DNA of 64,000 nt from Annulohypoxylon bovei var. microspora. Its lineage: Eukaryota; Ascomycota; Sordariomycetes; Xylariales; Hypoxylaceae. The number at the start of each line of letters is the position of its first letter. The stretch's first letter is position 1. The notes beneath the pieces were generated by a model that was not told where the DNA came from, ran no database searches, and worked only from the letters and a program-made list of their open reading frames with translations. A program made the translations under genes and the position numbers. The DNA lies in assembly GCA_022836615.1 (NCBI GenBank), contig MU405212.1, forward strand, positions 62,001 to 126,000, given 5' to 3'. Shown piece after piece: positions 33,234 to 44,146 of this stretch.

Positions 33234-35466
33234 GGCTTGGATTGGGAATTTTGAACGACTGAAGGAACTCGAGGCTGTCTAGTCTGATGATTCAAACGAA
33301 ACATTGCTGAGAGGCTGCGCGAGACTCGTCCTTTTATAGGCCAGAAACATCAGAAAATCGTCGTAATTTCTTCAAAATTTGCAGATGAGGGTTTTTCTCT
33401 TCCCGTCGGTAATCGGGAATCGAAAAGTGACAGGCGCCCATAGCATCGTCCCGCTGAGCATGGTAACCTCGCGAATGGAGAAGACAAAGGTTCGAATGAG
33501 CTCATCGTCTTGACTTGCTATATTGCTGCATCCTATCACCCCGAGATCCTTGTTAGAGCACACTTCCTCGTTTTTTCATTTACAGTCTGCTCACAATCAT
33601 AGGACTGTCAAGGTCCACCAGGAGGTGTGACTCCGTAATTCTGACAGTAGTTCGCGAGTAGTACTGCTACGAGAGTGGGCTCAAGCCGCGGAGATTGACA
33701 AAGACCGCCGACGAACTACCAAGATAGATGTCCCCGCAGTGGTCGCCTAGCTCGTTCGACCGGTGCTCCCCGTCGTAGGTTGAGGTCGGCGATTACATTT
33801 GCATGTAATGATTTGGACTTCGTGCCCTCCGATTCAAGATCCCGCCGTCCGTCATCCGTCGCGGGCCGCCACTCAGTTCCAGTTTTCTTGAAGCCACACC
33901 AATGATAAGCCTTTGCGATAGCCGCAGCCCGACACCCTCACGAACCCTCTCGACGACTTCGACCCAGCAGTCCAGTCCCACATGAGCAAGTTTGTCAGCA
34001 CGCGCCTCCAGTCCCCGTCAAGTCTCCGTCAGTCGTCGTAAGTCTCCATTCGCCCCTGTACTTCCTGCTGCGCGAGTGCTAGGGACTCTCATCGGGAGAG
34101 CAGGGGAACGCATCGTGTCCGTTACATCAGCCCTAATAAATCACCAATTTTCAAAAAAACGGTGGAAAATGGCGATAAAAAATGCTGGGAAAACGGGGTG
34201 AGTTGGTGTAGGTAGATTACATCTCGATAGTTCGAAGAGAAGTTAAGAATAACTTGAAGATGGAAGAGGAAGATGGCCATAGATATAGTGTGTCGTGGAA
34301 GTCGATAGCATCGAGCACGCCATCACCCCTGTCCAAGTTGATTTCCTATTTAGGCCTTGTAGGGCTCTGAGTGTCAGCGGGCTCTATTCGCCAATAGGTC
34401 CGCTTCGACTGCAACGCTGGTGAACTTCTAGTAAATAGGACTATCCGCTGCGTGTTCGCCGCTGGCCGACTTCCGGTAATTCCCCACAGGCGGCTATGAC
34501 TTTCGAACTAAAATGCAACCCGTAGTGTTTAAAAACGTGTACAGATATAGCATATGATATCTTGGGTGGGAAAATGCATATATAAGTCAGGCTTCCTGAA
34601 GAACTCACCTACACATACTTAGTATTATCCCATCACACCACGAACATTTATTAGGTTCCTTAAGATTAGTAGCATTGGGGTTTGATTTTTGTTCAATTCA
34701 TCGGCGTAGCTATTTCTGTGCAGTTGATCACAGAATAGCGGCCGTGCCTTCCCATCACCTGTACAACAACAAACACTCTCATCCTTGAACCCCTCCCACC
34801 TCCCCCCTTCCATCCCTTCCTATTCCCCCATATCCCCTCCCGTCCCCTCCCGTCCCCTCCCTCTTAAACCACCCCCTCCCCCCCTTAACCCCCCTATTCC
34901 TAAAGTCCTAAAATCGTAACACGTCGAAGTTCGTAAAGCCTTAACCATCATGTCTTATTCGTCGTAAACTAGTGACCGAGTCCTCTTTTTGGTCAACTCG
35001 GGTTCCAACTCCGGGAATATGCCAGACCGTCGTAATCATTATTAGTGTAATCGCATTGTTGCGTGCCGTGTATCTCCGTCGTAAAGCGGGCAATTCCCTG
35101 CCGCATCATGTAGTGTTGTACATACCATCCCCTTAAAAATAGGCAAGCTGTGTAAATAACAGAAGAGAAGTGAATTGGGGTTATGTACCCTCGTCTTTTA
35201 TACATCAAAGGGTGCTTGCCTCCCTCTCGAACGCCGAATAATGCATTATATGCAGGTCGTGAATATGTTTGTTCAAGTTTCGTGATGGAGAATGGGATAA
35301 GGGATTTGTTGCGGAATATGTGGGTTGGTTATGCCGGATGGACCGTGTATAACAATTCCAGAATCCGTCTTTATGTTACTTTTCTTCAATCTTTAATCAG
35401 CCTTGCAAAACTTGTGAAGATCAAGTGTGGATTGAGGGCTTACCAAGTTCATACGCAGTTACCATA
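33234..35466. other. 2.2-kb intergenic region with C-rich tracts
   Basis: No gene supported. 34795-34910 is a strongly strand-asymmetric CCCTCC/CCCCTC-rich tract. Short frames at 33992-34201 and 35183-35548 have no domain support, the latter overlapping the 3' end of the next gene. Confidence 0.5.
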
Positions 35467-38400
35467 TCATGATGATTTCATGATGATGTTTCTGAGTGCC
35501 CATCGCCTTGCCTCTCGGCTCTCATCTTGGTTCTTGGTAGGATTCTGATGACTGTCGTCCCTTTGGAAGGGTCCGAGTTTTCGGCGCCATCGACCCTCTT
35601 CGTCGTGCTGGCGTCGGATGAATTCCGGACCGACATCAAACTCTTCACCGACTAGCCAGTCATCGTCGCTTCCACGACCCTGGCCACCTGAGGCAGAATT
35701 CTTATCTTTCTCTTCGAGGTCGGGAATGTCTTTGAAAGGATCATCATCGTCCATAGCATTGGTGGAATCATTAGATTGTGAAGGGGTCGTATCCGCCTTT
35801 AACCAGCACATGAGTTGAGGGTCAAAGATCATGTCACCAACCCGCTTAACACCCTTAGTGGCGGTCATATTGGTAATGAGCAATGGTCTTGACGTCGAAC
35901 CCTCTCTGTCACGAGTCGCATGCGGGGGCAAGGAAGCTGCTGACGGCGATGAAGCAGGAACATCGAAAGCATTAAGAACGTTGTCGTTTCCTTCCCAGCG
36001 GAACGTTGTTGGGTTGTACGTCATGCCATTAACAACTACCATCCCTAAGTTAGCGGTGAAATTAGGAATAAAATGCAAGTGGCATGAGCGGTATGAAGAG
36101 GATTTATTAGAGCATTTGAAACAATAAGGATGAGGGGATGAAGAATGAGATTTGTGCTTCTGAAACTCCTCAGATTGGTCAATTCGAGACTTAGCTTTAG
36201 ATTGTATCTCAACTTTCTGAGACGTCACGGGCACCTGCGGCTTCGTAGGTATTGGTATGCTCTTCGCTGCCTGCATCTTCTCAGGCGCCTTCGACTTCTG
36301 AGGTGCCTGAGTTTTAGAAGTGGTCGTAATCTTCTTAGTAGGCGTCTGTATCTTCTTGACAGGCGCAGCTGGCTTACGTAGCTGCAATTTCTTAGGCAGC
36401 TCAGCTATCTTGGGTATACGTGTCTGTGTTTGTATTTTCTTGAGCGACCTAGACTTCTGTAGTCTGCAAAGTCGCTCGGTTGAAACAGGAATGCGACTTA
36501 TGAAATGTTTCTTCAAGGGAACCTCGGATACTTGTAGCTTCTTGAGCTTCTCGAGCTCCTCGAGAATCTCAGGGATCTCGAGGATCTGAGGGAGTCTGGA
36601 CACTTGTGTTTTGTGTGGTGATTGACAGGTCTTTGGCTTCTGGACCATGGATTGTTGAATGTTGGTAGGGGTTTGAATCATACCTTTGGTCTCCTTTGCC
36701 GAGTTTAGATTGGAGATTAAGTGCGGCTTCTGCTGTGGGGCTCTCTGAGACTTCCTGGATCTAGAAGCATTGTGGCTATGAGGCGCAAAATTGACTCTGG
36801 CCGACAGTTGTGCAACTCGCTGATTGGCAATAGGCGCGATAGGCCCAGAAGTAGGCGTTCGCTGTGCGAGATTCGCCTCTCTAGCGATGCGACTGGCAGC
36901 CGTGTCTCGTGCGAAATGAGGCTGTGAATCGACATTCGCGGGGGAGTAAGGGGACACAGGGCTCGGTGTGCCGCGGTCAGCTAGAACGTTCTGATATAGC
37001 TTATTACGAACGTTCGTTCTATTTCCGCTTCCGATAGGTTGCTTCACGAACTTGGACTCGGCCTGAGCGGAAGTAGGGAGATCGTCGAACGAATCAAGCT
37101 CGTGGCCGTCACCAAAGCGTCGTACTCGGCGGGGCTTGTTAATCTGCTGCCACACGGGCTCAGTAGTCATCTTCTCGTTACGTGCCCTTCTTGGGCTTGG
37201 AGATCTCACCGCAGCACGAGAGATGGTGCGTGATAAAGGTCGGAGTTCCGGGCCTTGGTCAGAATCATGACGTCTGAAGAGCCGCGTAGTCTGCGTGCCC
37301 TTGGTACTCACATGCTGAGACTGAGATTGCGATGCGCCGGCGGGTATGAAAGGTTTTCTCGCCTGTGCTGCACTTGACTCATAACTAGTACGAACGCGGT
37401 CGACCGGGGTCTTTGGCCGCAGGATAGACTGAGGTCGGTTGGACTCGACTCGCGAATCGGTGCGAGAAGGCGGTCGATCGAATCGCGAGACAGCAGGCTT
37501 CGCTGAGCCTGGAGCGTGACGCATTGCCGGGAGAGAGCGCTTCAATCGAAGCAACTGAGCGCTAGTTGTAGTGGGCTCATTGCGCAAGGCTCCTGTTGAC
37601 GCCTTCTGGTTGAGTTCTCTTCTGCGTGGTGTAGCAAATTGCACTGAAGAAGCCGAACAAGGCGTGGTGGGTGTATGAACACTCGAGACGGAAGATTGCG
37701 CGGAGTGACCGAGACGTGATTGAGGTCTCCGAGACGGTCGTGGGGGTATGGGACCGCCGCTTTCTGACACTGGCTCAAGCGAAGGCTGGGTCTGCGTGCG
37801 TTCATGATTACCCATAGGCCGAGGCAGACGAGAACTAGGTGTTGATGTGACCGGCTTATTAGTGAAGGTTACTGAAACTGCCGTCTTCGGTCGCACGGGA
37901 CTGATAGGCCGAGTTTCCTTGACCTTAACATTACGATGCAGTGTTGGCTTGTTAGAGCGGAACACATCGTCATCACCGAAGTCAAGACCATCCAAAAGGT
38001 CATCGTTATCTGCTACAGGCTTGTACGTGCTCTTAGGTGCCAACTCTCGCTTGTCAGCCACAGGCTCACGCTTATTAGCTACAGGCTCAAGCTGTTCGCG
38101 TTGCCCTTCTGGGGATGGATCTTTGCGTCGCTTCAATCGCTCGCCGAGATCCAGAGGACCAATAGGGATCAGTAGTCCATCGAAAATCTCATCTTCACTC
38201 TCGGCCGTGACAGAACTAGCCAAACTAGGGCTAAGACCTGAGACGGAGGAGCTGCGAGTTGAGAATGGATCACGCTTTGTACCACCAAATCGGGTTCCCA
38301 AGCTACCCTCTCCCCAGTCTAAGTCATCACTCGCACTCATTGCAGGAGTTTTAGGGATATCTATCTTTCTAGAGAGCTTCAGCAGCCCATCTGATGGTAA

Positions 38401-39318
38401 CTCCAGATCATCATCTAAGTCGTCATCGTTTCGCTTCTTCTGAGGCGAAGGTGTAGGTGGGGTAATTAGAGAGATAGGTCTAGACTGAGGGCGTAGCTTG
38501 GGAGCTTTGATTGTTGCACCTCCATCGCCAAAGACGTCATCATCGTCATCGTCGTCTCGAAACTTGTCTAGATTGATAGGTCCTGCTAAACTCTTGGGCG
38601 GCAAGATTTGCTCGCGAAGTAGCTCTTGGACAATAGCAGGAGCTGCTAGCTTCGCAGGACTAAGTTCTAAAGATCCGCTAACATGTCTCAGAGACTCAGG
38701 GTATTGGCTGCCGTCTTGCGGCTTCAGACGAAGGGGGCCAGCAAGGGGAAATTCCAAATCATCTGCATAATCTTCTTGGAAAATCTTCTTCACCTTTCTT
38801 CCCCCAAGTCGCTTGATAGTACCTCCCATCAAAGCAGTAGGTGGTACATTTGTGGGTATAGGGATGCCCGCATGGGCAACGGAGGCAATCGCATCCAAGG
38901 TAGACTTCTCGTCATCGCCAGGTAGATGCACATGTCGTTCTTCGTTTCCGGGTAGGGACTCGCGGTCGGATCGGAACGAAGAATGACTGTCGCGGTGGTG
39001 AGGGTGATTCGCAGAGGTAGAGTTGCTTCGGAAAGTAAGATCATCGTTGTCAATCATGAAGTCATCATCGTCGCCCCAATCTTCAATCTTGGTAAGCTCT
39101 CCGGAAAGCTGTCTAATCTTGGCGAACACTGCCGCTCTCTTAGATTGCTCTTTCTCCTCTTCCTTCTCCTTGAGGCGCTTTGCCTCTCGATATTCGGCCA
39201 TCTCCTTGTCTTGACGTTCCTGGACCTCGTACTTCTGATAATGGTTCCAGTGCCAGTCTTGAATCTGCTGCATACCATTCATCTCCTCGTACGGGATGTT
39301 GGGGGGTCTTCCGAACAT
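35467..39318 (-). CDS. BYR4: Byr4/Bfa1-like septation (mitotic exit) regulator
   Basis: Modelled as one exon of 1283 aa. The N-terminus is charged (repeated EMAEYREAKRLKEKEEEK), then come conserved Byr4/Bfa1 blocks: KIEDWGDDDDF, GGTIKRLGGRKVKKIFQED, DDLDWGEG and EDEIFDGLLIPIGPLDLGERLKRRK. C-terminal blocks MVVVNGMTYNPTTFRWEGN and VKRVGDMIFDPQLMCWL are also family-typical. In yeasts this protein and Cdc16/Bub2 form the two-part GAP for the Spg1/Tem1 GTPase at the spindle pole, restraining septation. The middle ~600 residues are disordered. A good splice acceptor (CGCTAACTTAG) just before MVVVNG on the sense strand near 36042 suggests an unrecognised intron covering part of the Lys/Thr/Pro-rich stretch. 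Confidence 0.8.
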   Translation of the reverse strand: MFGRPPNIPYEEMNGMQQIQDWHWNHYQKYEVQERQDKEMAEYREAKRLKEKEEEKEQSKRAAVFAKIRQLSGELTKIEDWGDDDDFMIDNDDLTFRSNSTSANHPHHRDSHSSFRSDRESLPGNEERHVHLPGDDEKSTLDAIASVAHAGIPIPTNVPPTALMGGTIKRLGGRKVKKIFQEDYADDLEFPLAGPLRLKPQDGSQYPESLRHVSGSLELSPAKLAAPAIVQELLREQILPPKSLAGPINLDKFRDDDDDDDVFGDGGATIKAPKLRPQSRPISLITPPTPSPQKKRNDDDLDDDLELPSDGLLKLSRKIDIPKTPAMSASDDLDWGEGSLGTRFGGTKRDPFSTRSSSVSGLSPSLASSVTAESEDEIFDGLLIPIGPLDLGERLKRRKDPSPEGQREQLEPVANKREPVADKRELAPKSTYKPVADNDDLLDGLDFGDDDVFRSNKPTLHRNVKVKETRPISPVRPKTAVSVTFTNKPVTSTPSSRLPRPMGNHERTQTQPSLEPVSESGGPIPPRPSRRPQSRLGHSAQSSVSSVHTPTTPCSASSVQFATPRRRELNQKASTGALRNEPTTTSAQLLRLKRSLPAMRHAPGSAKPAVSRFDRPPSRTDSRVESNRPQSILRPKTPVDRVRTSYESSAAQARKPFIPAGASQSQSQHVSTKGTQTTRLFRRHDSDQGPELRPLSRTISRAAVRSPSPRRARNEKMTTEPVWQQINKPRRVRRFGDGHELDSFDDLPTSAQAESKFVKQPIGSGNRTNVRNKLYQNVLADRGTPSPVSPYSPANVDSQPHFARDTAASRIAREANLAQRTPTSGPIAPIANQRVAQLSARVNFAPHSHNASRSRKSQRAPQQKPHLISNLNSAKETKGMIQTPTNIQQSMVQKPKTCQSPHKTQVSRLPQILEIPEILEELEKLKKLQVSEVPLKKHFISRIPVSTERLCRLQKSRSLKKIQTQTRIPKIAELPKKLQLRKPAAPVKKIQTPTKKITTTSKTQAPQKSKAPEKMQAAKSIPIPTKPQVPVTSQKVEIQSKAKSRIDQSEEFQKHKSHSSSPHPYCFKCSNKSSSYRSCHLHFIPNFTANLGMVVVNGMTYNPTTFRWEGNDNVLNAFDVPASSPSAASLPPHATRDREGSTSRPLLITNMTATKGVKRVGDMIFDPQLMCWLKADTTPSQSNDSTNAMDDDDPFKDIPDLEEKDKNSASGGQGRGSDDDWLVGEEFDVGPEFIRRQHDEEGRWRRKLGPFQRDDSHQNPTKNQDESREARRWALRNIIMKSS

Positions 39319-41029
39319 AGCGACGTCCTAAGAACAATGCTAGGTTTACTAGAGTGGGTGTTTATGAGAGTAAAAGAACGGGAATCAAATAGTGATCACA
39401 GTTCTCGAAGTCAATGTCCGAAAACAATGCTCTTGGCTAAGGGTCGATCGCAGCTCGTCGCATCATATACTCCAAGTGATTGATCGCCAGCTACTCCCGA
39501 ACAGTGTACAAGATTGATAGGTAGATTGAGGAATGTAACAACTTCGCGATGCGACAGCGTTGTCGGATGCGAAAAGTTAAAGGGTATATGAGGAGAGGTA
39601 GAATCAATTGATTCGGGTTGGTGCGATCTAGTATGATCGCTACTAAGTAAGGCGAAAAGTAGTGACAGGGGTTGTGTCGGAAATATGGGGATCAAGGTGA
39701 GAGTATAAGGTGAGTGAAGTAAAGTAAAGTAAAACAAAGTAAAGTAGGCAGGTAAAGGTTAGGTGAAGGGTAAAGTAAACGGGTAAAAGTAAACAGGTAA
39801 AGTAAGGTGAGGTTATGGTAAGGTGTAAGGTTAAAGGTAGGTGCACGAGTCAAGTACGTATTGACAAGGTGCAAGTAAATAATGTCGCAAGCTATAGTCG
39901 CAAGGACACTAAGAAGTAGGTAAAAGTAAGTGCGCGCAAACGAAAAACGTTTGTCGCAAAGGTAAAGTAAAGTAAAGGTAAGGGATTGCAGGTGATTGAT
40001 CGCAATTGAATTGCAGATCGAATCGAAGAAAGTTAGATGTTGATCGCAAGAATTGGCTTGATTGAATTGATTGGCTCTGACCAAGACAATGTGTGAAGTG
40101 CGGTTGGGTTTCGTTGCAAGTTTTGAAAGTTCCAAGTTTGCAAAGAAAGTGATGGTGGGGAAGGAAAGTTTAGCTGGGGAAATTTTGGAAGGCTGGGAAG
40201 TTGATAAGGCAGTACTTTCTGATTTTAGGTGGTTGGGGGGTTGTGCACTGACCGCTTTTAGGGCTACAGTGCATCAACAACTGATGCAGCCAATCAAATG
40301 ATTTTTTAGGGCAGATTTTGCCGGCAGAATACCTTTTACAGTGACGCGAATCCCTGAAAACGCGCTGTCCAGTTCTGCCCCTCGTAAATATTTTTTCAAG
40401 GCGGTAAGTACTTACCTAACAATTAATAGGGAAGAACCAGCCTGTAATCGGAATATTTTTTAGCCATTTAGCATTTTGGCATTTTAGTGCTACCCGACAT
40501 GTTCTGCCTCCACCTTTAAGAGTTTTCCATAACTGGAACCCCTCTAGTTAGGTGCCTAGCTCCGCTAACACTAGACACCCGGGTCCAGGTACTCGTGAAC
40601 GTTTATCAATTACGTAGAAGTTGTAAGCTGTGGACTCACACCTATTGGAAGGCCTTAGAGCTACATAGGCTGCCTAAATTGAACATCTTCTCATCGAATT
40701 CATCTCCAGGGCTATTTCTATAGCTCAGAATACCAATACTCATTTTCTAAATAAATCATTCAAGCATCTCTAGGAATCTGACTTTTGTGATCCGCCTTGA
40801 TCGTATTCGTTCCAGTTCCTATGATAATACAACGACGACACTATCCTGTATACTTCGTATCACCGGGATGAATCAGTAAGATACGAGGTCCTCTTCATAG
40901 TAAATGAATCCGAAGGTAGACCGGCGGTGCTATTTCGTCCGACTACCTAGGTCCTAAGTGATAGCAAACACATCTCCCAGTCATCGTGAACAGGTACCTC
41001 CCTACCTAGGTTGGTATAGTTGCGAAAGT
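39319..41029. other. divergent promoter region, Byr4 / XRCC4, with a TAAAG-rich tract
   Basis: No gene. 39717-39984 is dominated by GTAAA/TAAAG pentamers on the plus strand (TTTAC on the Byr4 sense strand), described separately. Confidence 0.5.
39717..39984. repeat. imperfect GTAAA pentamer tract upstream of Byr4
   Basis: GTAAAGTAAAGTAAAACAAA and many relatives (GGTAAAG, GTAAAC, GTAAGG) recur over about 270 bp, 400-670 bp upstream of the Byr4 ATG. On the Byr4 strand it is a CTTTAC/TTTAC pyrimidine-rich tract, so it may sit in a long leader or core promoter. Confidence 0.55.
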
Positions 41030-42334
41030 ATGGCAGAAGTCTCGATATTGCGATTCCCGATCTCGGGAAAGGAAAACGAGTATTTCTTGTTAGAGGTATC
41101 TTCGAATGGGTCTCGGCCGCTAGACCTAAAGCTGATCGGTTCGGAGAGCACAGCTGTGTTCGTGACAAAATGTAAGTTCCATCCTATCCCATCTCATCCA
41201 ACCCTCGGATCGTCGCACGTTTTTGGTATTATGCGGTTCGGTCAGGACCCCAGTATACGAATTTCATGCGCCATCAAATCTTCATGATCCAAGAATCTAA
41301 TCTGCTCTATTTTTATCTCCACAGTGCGTCATAAGAGAGCAGGCGATTACAAGGCACCAAATGGCCCTTGCTCTCACGAAGAATGGGAAAGGATCCTGAC
41401 TTCAACTTTAATCAACCGGGATCCGGTATCTGATATCGAGATCAGAGCCGACCTACAATCAGATGGTTCATCCATCTCCCTTTCTTTCCGGAAGAACATC
41501 CAAGGAATTACGGTACGTGTTTCATCCTTGTACTACTACATTTAGTTCTATTATTGACGGGTTTTATTTATTTAGAAACGTTTGGGGTCTATCAAGCTAG
41601 AAGAAGATGAGAAGACCGAGATCTCTCCGTTTGATTGGTGCGTCTCGGCCATCAGAGGCCGAGAGAAAGTTGAAGAGGATCTAGTCGCCGCCATCGCCAA
41701 GGTCCAAACTGTCGAGGATTCTCTCAAGGAGCTCAAAGACCAGCTGGACGAACTTATCAAGACAAAAGAAGAAGATGAGACAGAGCTCCTCGAGAAGTTC
41801 CGAGACTTATTGAACGAAAAGAAAGTTAAGATTCGGCAACAGCAGCGCTTGCTGGCATCTGCGAATGTCGACCCTGAGAAGCTGGCCAATGTTAGCGGCG
41901 GCCAGAGCAAAGAAAAGCGGGTGGCTCAATCATCCCGCGCTTCAAAACGGAAGGTTAAGGAAGAATCAGAAAGCAGTGATGCCGGATTCGAAAAGATGGA
42001 TGTCGAGGAGGAGAATGATGATGATAGCGCACAACCAGATATCGAGGAAGATCGTGGGGACACGACAGCGGATGAAACCGCCAGTGGAACAGGCACAGAT
42101 GACGAGCCGGCACCCCCACCAGTCAAATCTAAGAGGACCCAGGCCGCAGCACCAAAACAAAATACTCCAGCGTCCACATCGGCAAAGAAAACTCACAAGC
42201 CCAGTAGCTCAGAAGAGGACAGCGAAGAGCCTCCACCACGGCGCGCCTTACCATTCATGAAGAGCAAGAAACCAGTAGCCCCAGCGCCGAAACCAGCCGA
42301 CGATGACGAAACAGAGTCTGATGAGGAGCTATGA
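41030..42334 (+). CDS. XRCC4: XRCC4/Lif1-like DNA ligase IV cofactor
   Basis: Exons 41030-41171, 41325-41512 and 41576-42334 give 362 aa. A beta-rich head (~1-120, beginning MAEVSILRFP) is followed by a long helical stalk (~120-190: VEEDLVAAIAKVQ...LEKFRDLLNEKKVKIRQQQRLLASA) and an acidic, Ser/Pro/Lys-rich tail. The LLNEKKxKIR segment and the head-plus-coiled-coil plan are those of XRCC4, which dimerises and carries DNA ligase IV in non-homologous end joining in the nucleus. The tail contains Lys/Arg clusters usable as a nuclear signal. Convergent with the aldo-keto reductase gene, 324 bp apart with no further gene between. Confidence 0.8.
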
Positions 42335-42658
42335 TTACTTGGTGTTAGATACCGTAAGGATAATGAGACTACGCGTTCACGATGCAGACGAGACAGTGTT
42401 TTTTTGGTGGCCTAAGAAGCCTTAGCTATATTCGCGCTAATATTGTGACGAGCAGATCTATGTGACCCAGCTAGGTAGCAGTTCCAGCCCGCTGGAGACC
42501 TAATGCGATGTAACACTACCAATGATGACCCCTCCGACCCGACCTCACATGTGAACCAAACAAATCCCGCCACAGAAACAGAAAAACAAGCCCAAATTCT
42601 GATGATGCCTTCCCAAGTGTGATGACGAATCTAGTAGCTCCGTATCGCTACTACACCT

Positions 42659-44146
42659 CTACCGCTTGTCGTCGGCGCCGTAGATGTCGTTGAAGTACCC
42701 TCGGAAGTGCTTGCCCTTGCCCTGGTAGGCGATCTCCTGGATCTCGCCCTCCGTGAGCTTGAACGTGGGCAGATTCCTTCGCAGGCTCTGCACGCGCTCG
42801 TCGCTGGTGCTGGTCGTGACGGCCACGATGCCCTGGTCGAGCACCCACCGTATGGCGATGTCGGCCTCGCCGACGCCGTACTTCCGGGCTAGCGTCGCCA
42901 GGATGTTGTCGACGGGGCCGGGGTGCGCCTTCGTGATCGGCGCCAGCGGCGAGTACGCCGCCGTCACGATGTTGTGCTGGCGGTGGAAGTCGACGAGTCC
43001 GCCGTGCTGCAGGTAGGTGTGGTACTCGATCTGGTTGACGGCAGGCGGGATCCTGGCCGATCGCAGGATCATCTCGAGGTGCTCCTGCAGGAAGTTGGAC
43101 ACACCAATGGACCGGGCCCGCCCGGACTGCTTGATGCCTTCCATCTCGGACCAGATCTGTTGTAGTCGGTCGGGCTTGTCGGCGATCTGGGGCCAGTTGA
43201 TTAGGTACAGGTCGATGTAGTCGACGCCGAGACGCTCGAGTGAGCCGTCGAACGCGGCCTTGACGCTGCTCGAGACTGTCCACACCTTGCTCGTGATGTA
43301 GAGCTGCGATCGGGGGACGCCGGATTGCCTGATGGCGGCGCCGAGTTCCTTCTCGTTTCCGTACACTGCAAGATCTCGTCAGTAAAATAGCACAAAGGGA
43401 GAGGATACACGGGGTTGCTAGAGTAACGTACCCTCAGCGGCGTCTATGTGGTAGAAGCCATTCTTGATGGCTGTGAGTGCCGAGTTGCGGACCTCGTCCG
43501 ACTTGCCGCCGTGGAAGGCCGATCCCAGACCGAATGCAAGCTATAATTCCGCATCGTTAGTTTCATATCAGGTTATCGGGAGCTTTTGGTTAAGACTTAC
43601 AATGGGGATCTCGTTGCCGTCGTTCAGCTTCAGAGTCGGGATGGACGAGGACTGCTTCAGGCTGTTGCTCTGGCCATAGCTCTGGTTGCTGCTCTGGTTG
43701 CTGCTGCTTAGGCTGTAATTTTGGCCGCTGCTGTAGCTCGGGGTGCTGTTCTGGCTGTAGCTTGGGGTGCTGTTCTGGCCATAGCTCGGTGTGCTACTTT
43801 GGCCATAGCTTGGGGTGCTACTTTGACCGTAGCTCTGACCGTTGCTGTGGCCATTGCTGTGGCCGTTATTTTGGCCGTAGCTCTGGCCGTTGTTCTGACT
43901 GTAGCTCTGGCCAGTACTTTGGCCATAACTCTGACCATTACCTTGGCCGTAGCCCTGTCCGTTACCTTGGCTGTAACTCTGTCCGTTCTCTTCGCCGAAG
44001 GTTTGGCCGGCAGTTTGGGCCCAGCCCGCTGCGAAGTTCGCGGGGGGGAGGTTGTCTCGGTCATAGCCCCCGGTGCTGCTCTGATGGCCGTAGCTCATGC
44101 TATTGCCAGAGGCCTCGGGGTAGAATGTTGAATCGATGGAACCCAT
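42659..44146 (-). CDS. aldo-keto reductase with an N-terminal FUS-like prion-like domain
   Basis: Exons 43601-44146, 43432-43540 and 42659-43365 give 453 aa. Residues ~46-160 are a low-complexity domain made almost only of Gly, Ser, Tyr, Gln, Asn and Thr, with about ten [GS]Y[GS]Q repeats (SYGQ, SYSQ, GYGQ) and a later (S)STPSYGQ repeat. At ~171 the reductase begins (TLKLNDGNEIPI), with GLGSAFHGG, HIDAAEVYGNEKELG and SKVW supplying catalytic D215, Y220 and K245. The usual tetrad His of the xHWP motif is Asn275 (LYLINWPQ). AKRs reduce carbonyls with NADPH; substrate unknown. The low-complexity part is in the same exon as the start of the AKR domain, so the fusion does not rest on a guessed splice. 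An ATG at 44203 would add 19 residues. Confidence 0.88.

Noticed and set aside
35183..35548. 121-codon plus-strand frame overlapping the Byr4 3' end
   Set aside because: No domain, no promoter context, overlaps a well-supported gene antisense.
42651..43283. 210-codon frame on the minus strand inside the aldo-keto reductase
   Set aside because: Shifted frame of the same exon, Arg/Pro/His-rich composition typical of a GC-rich shadow.
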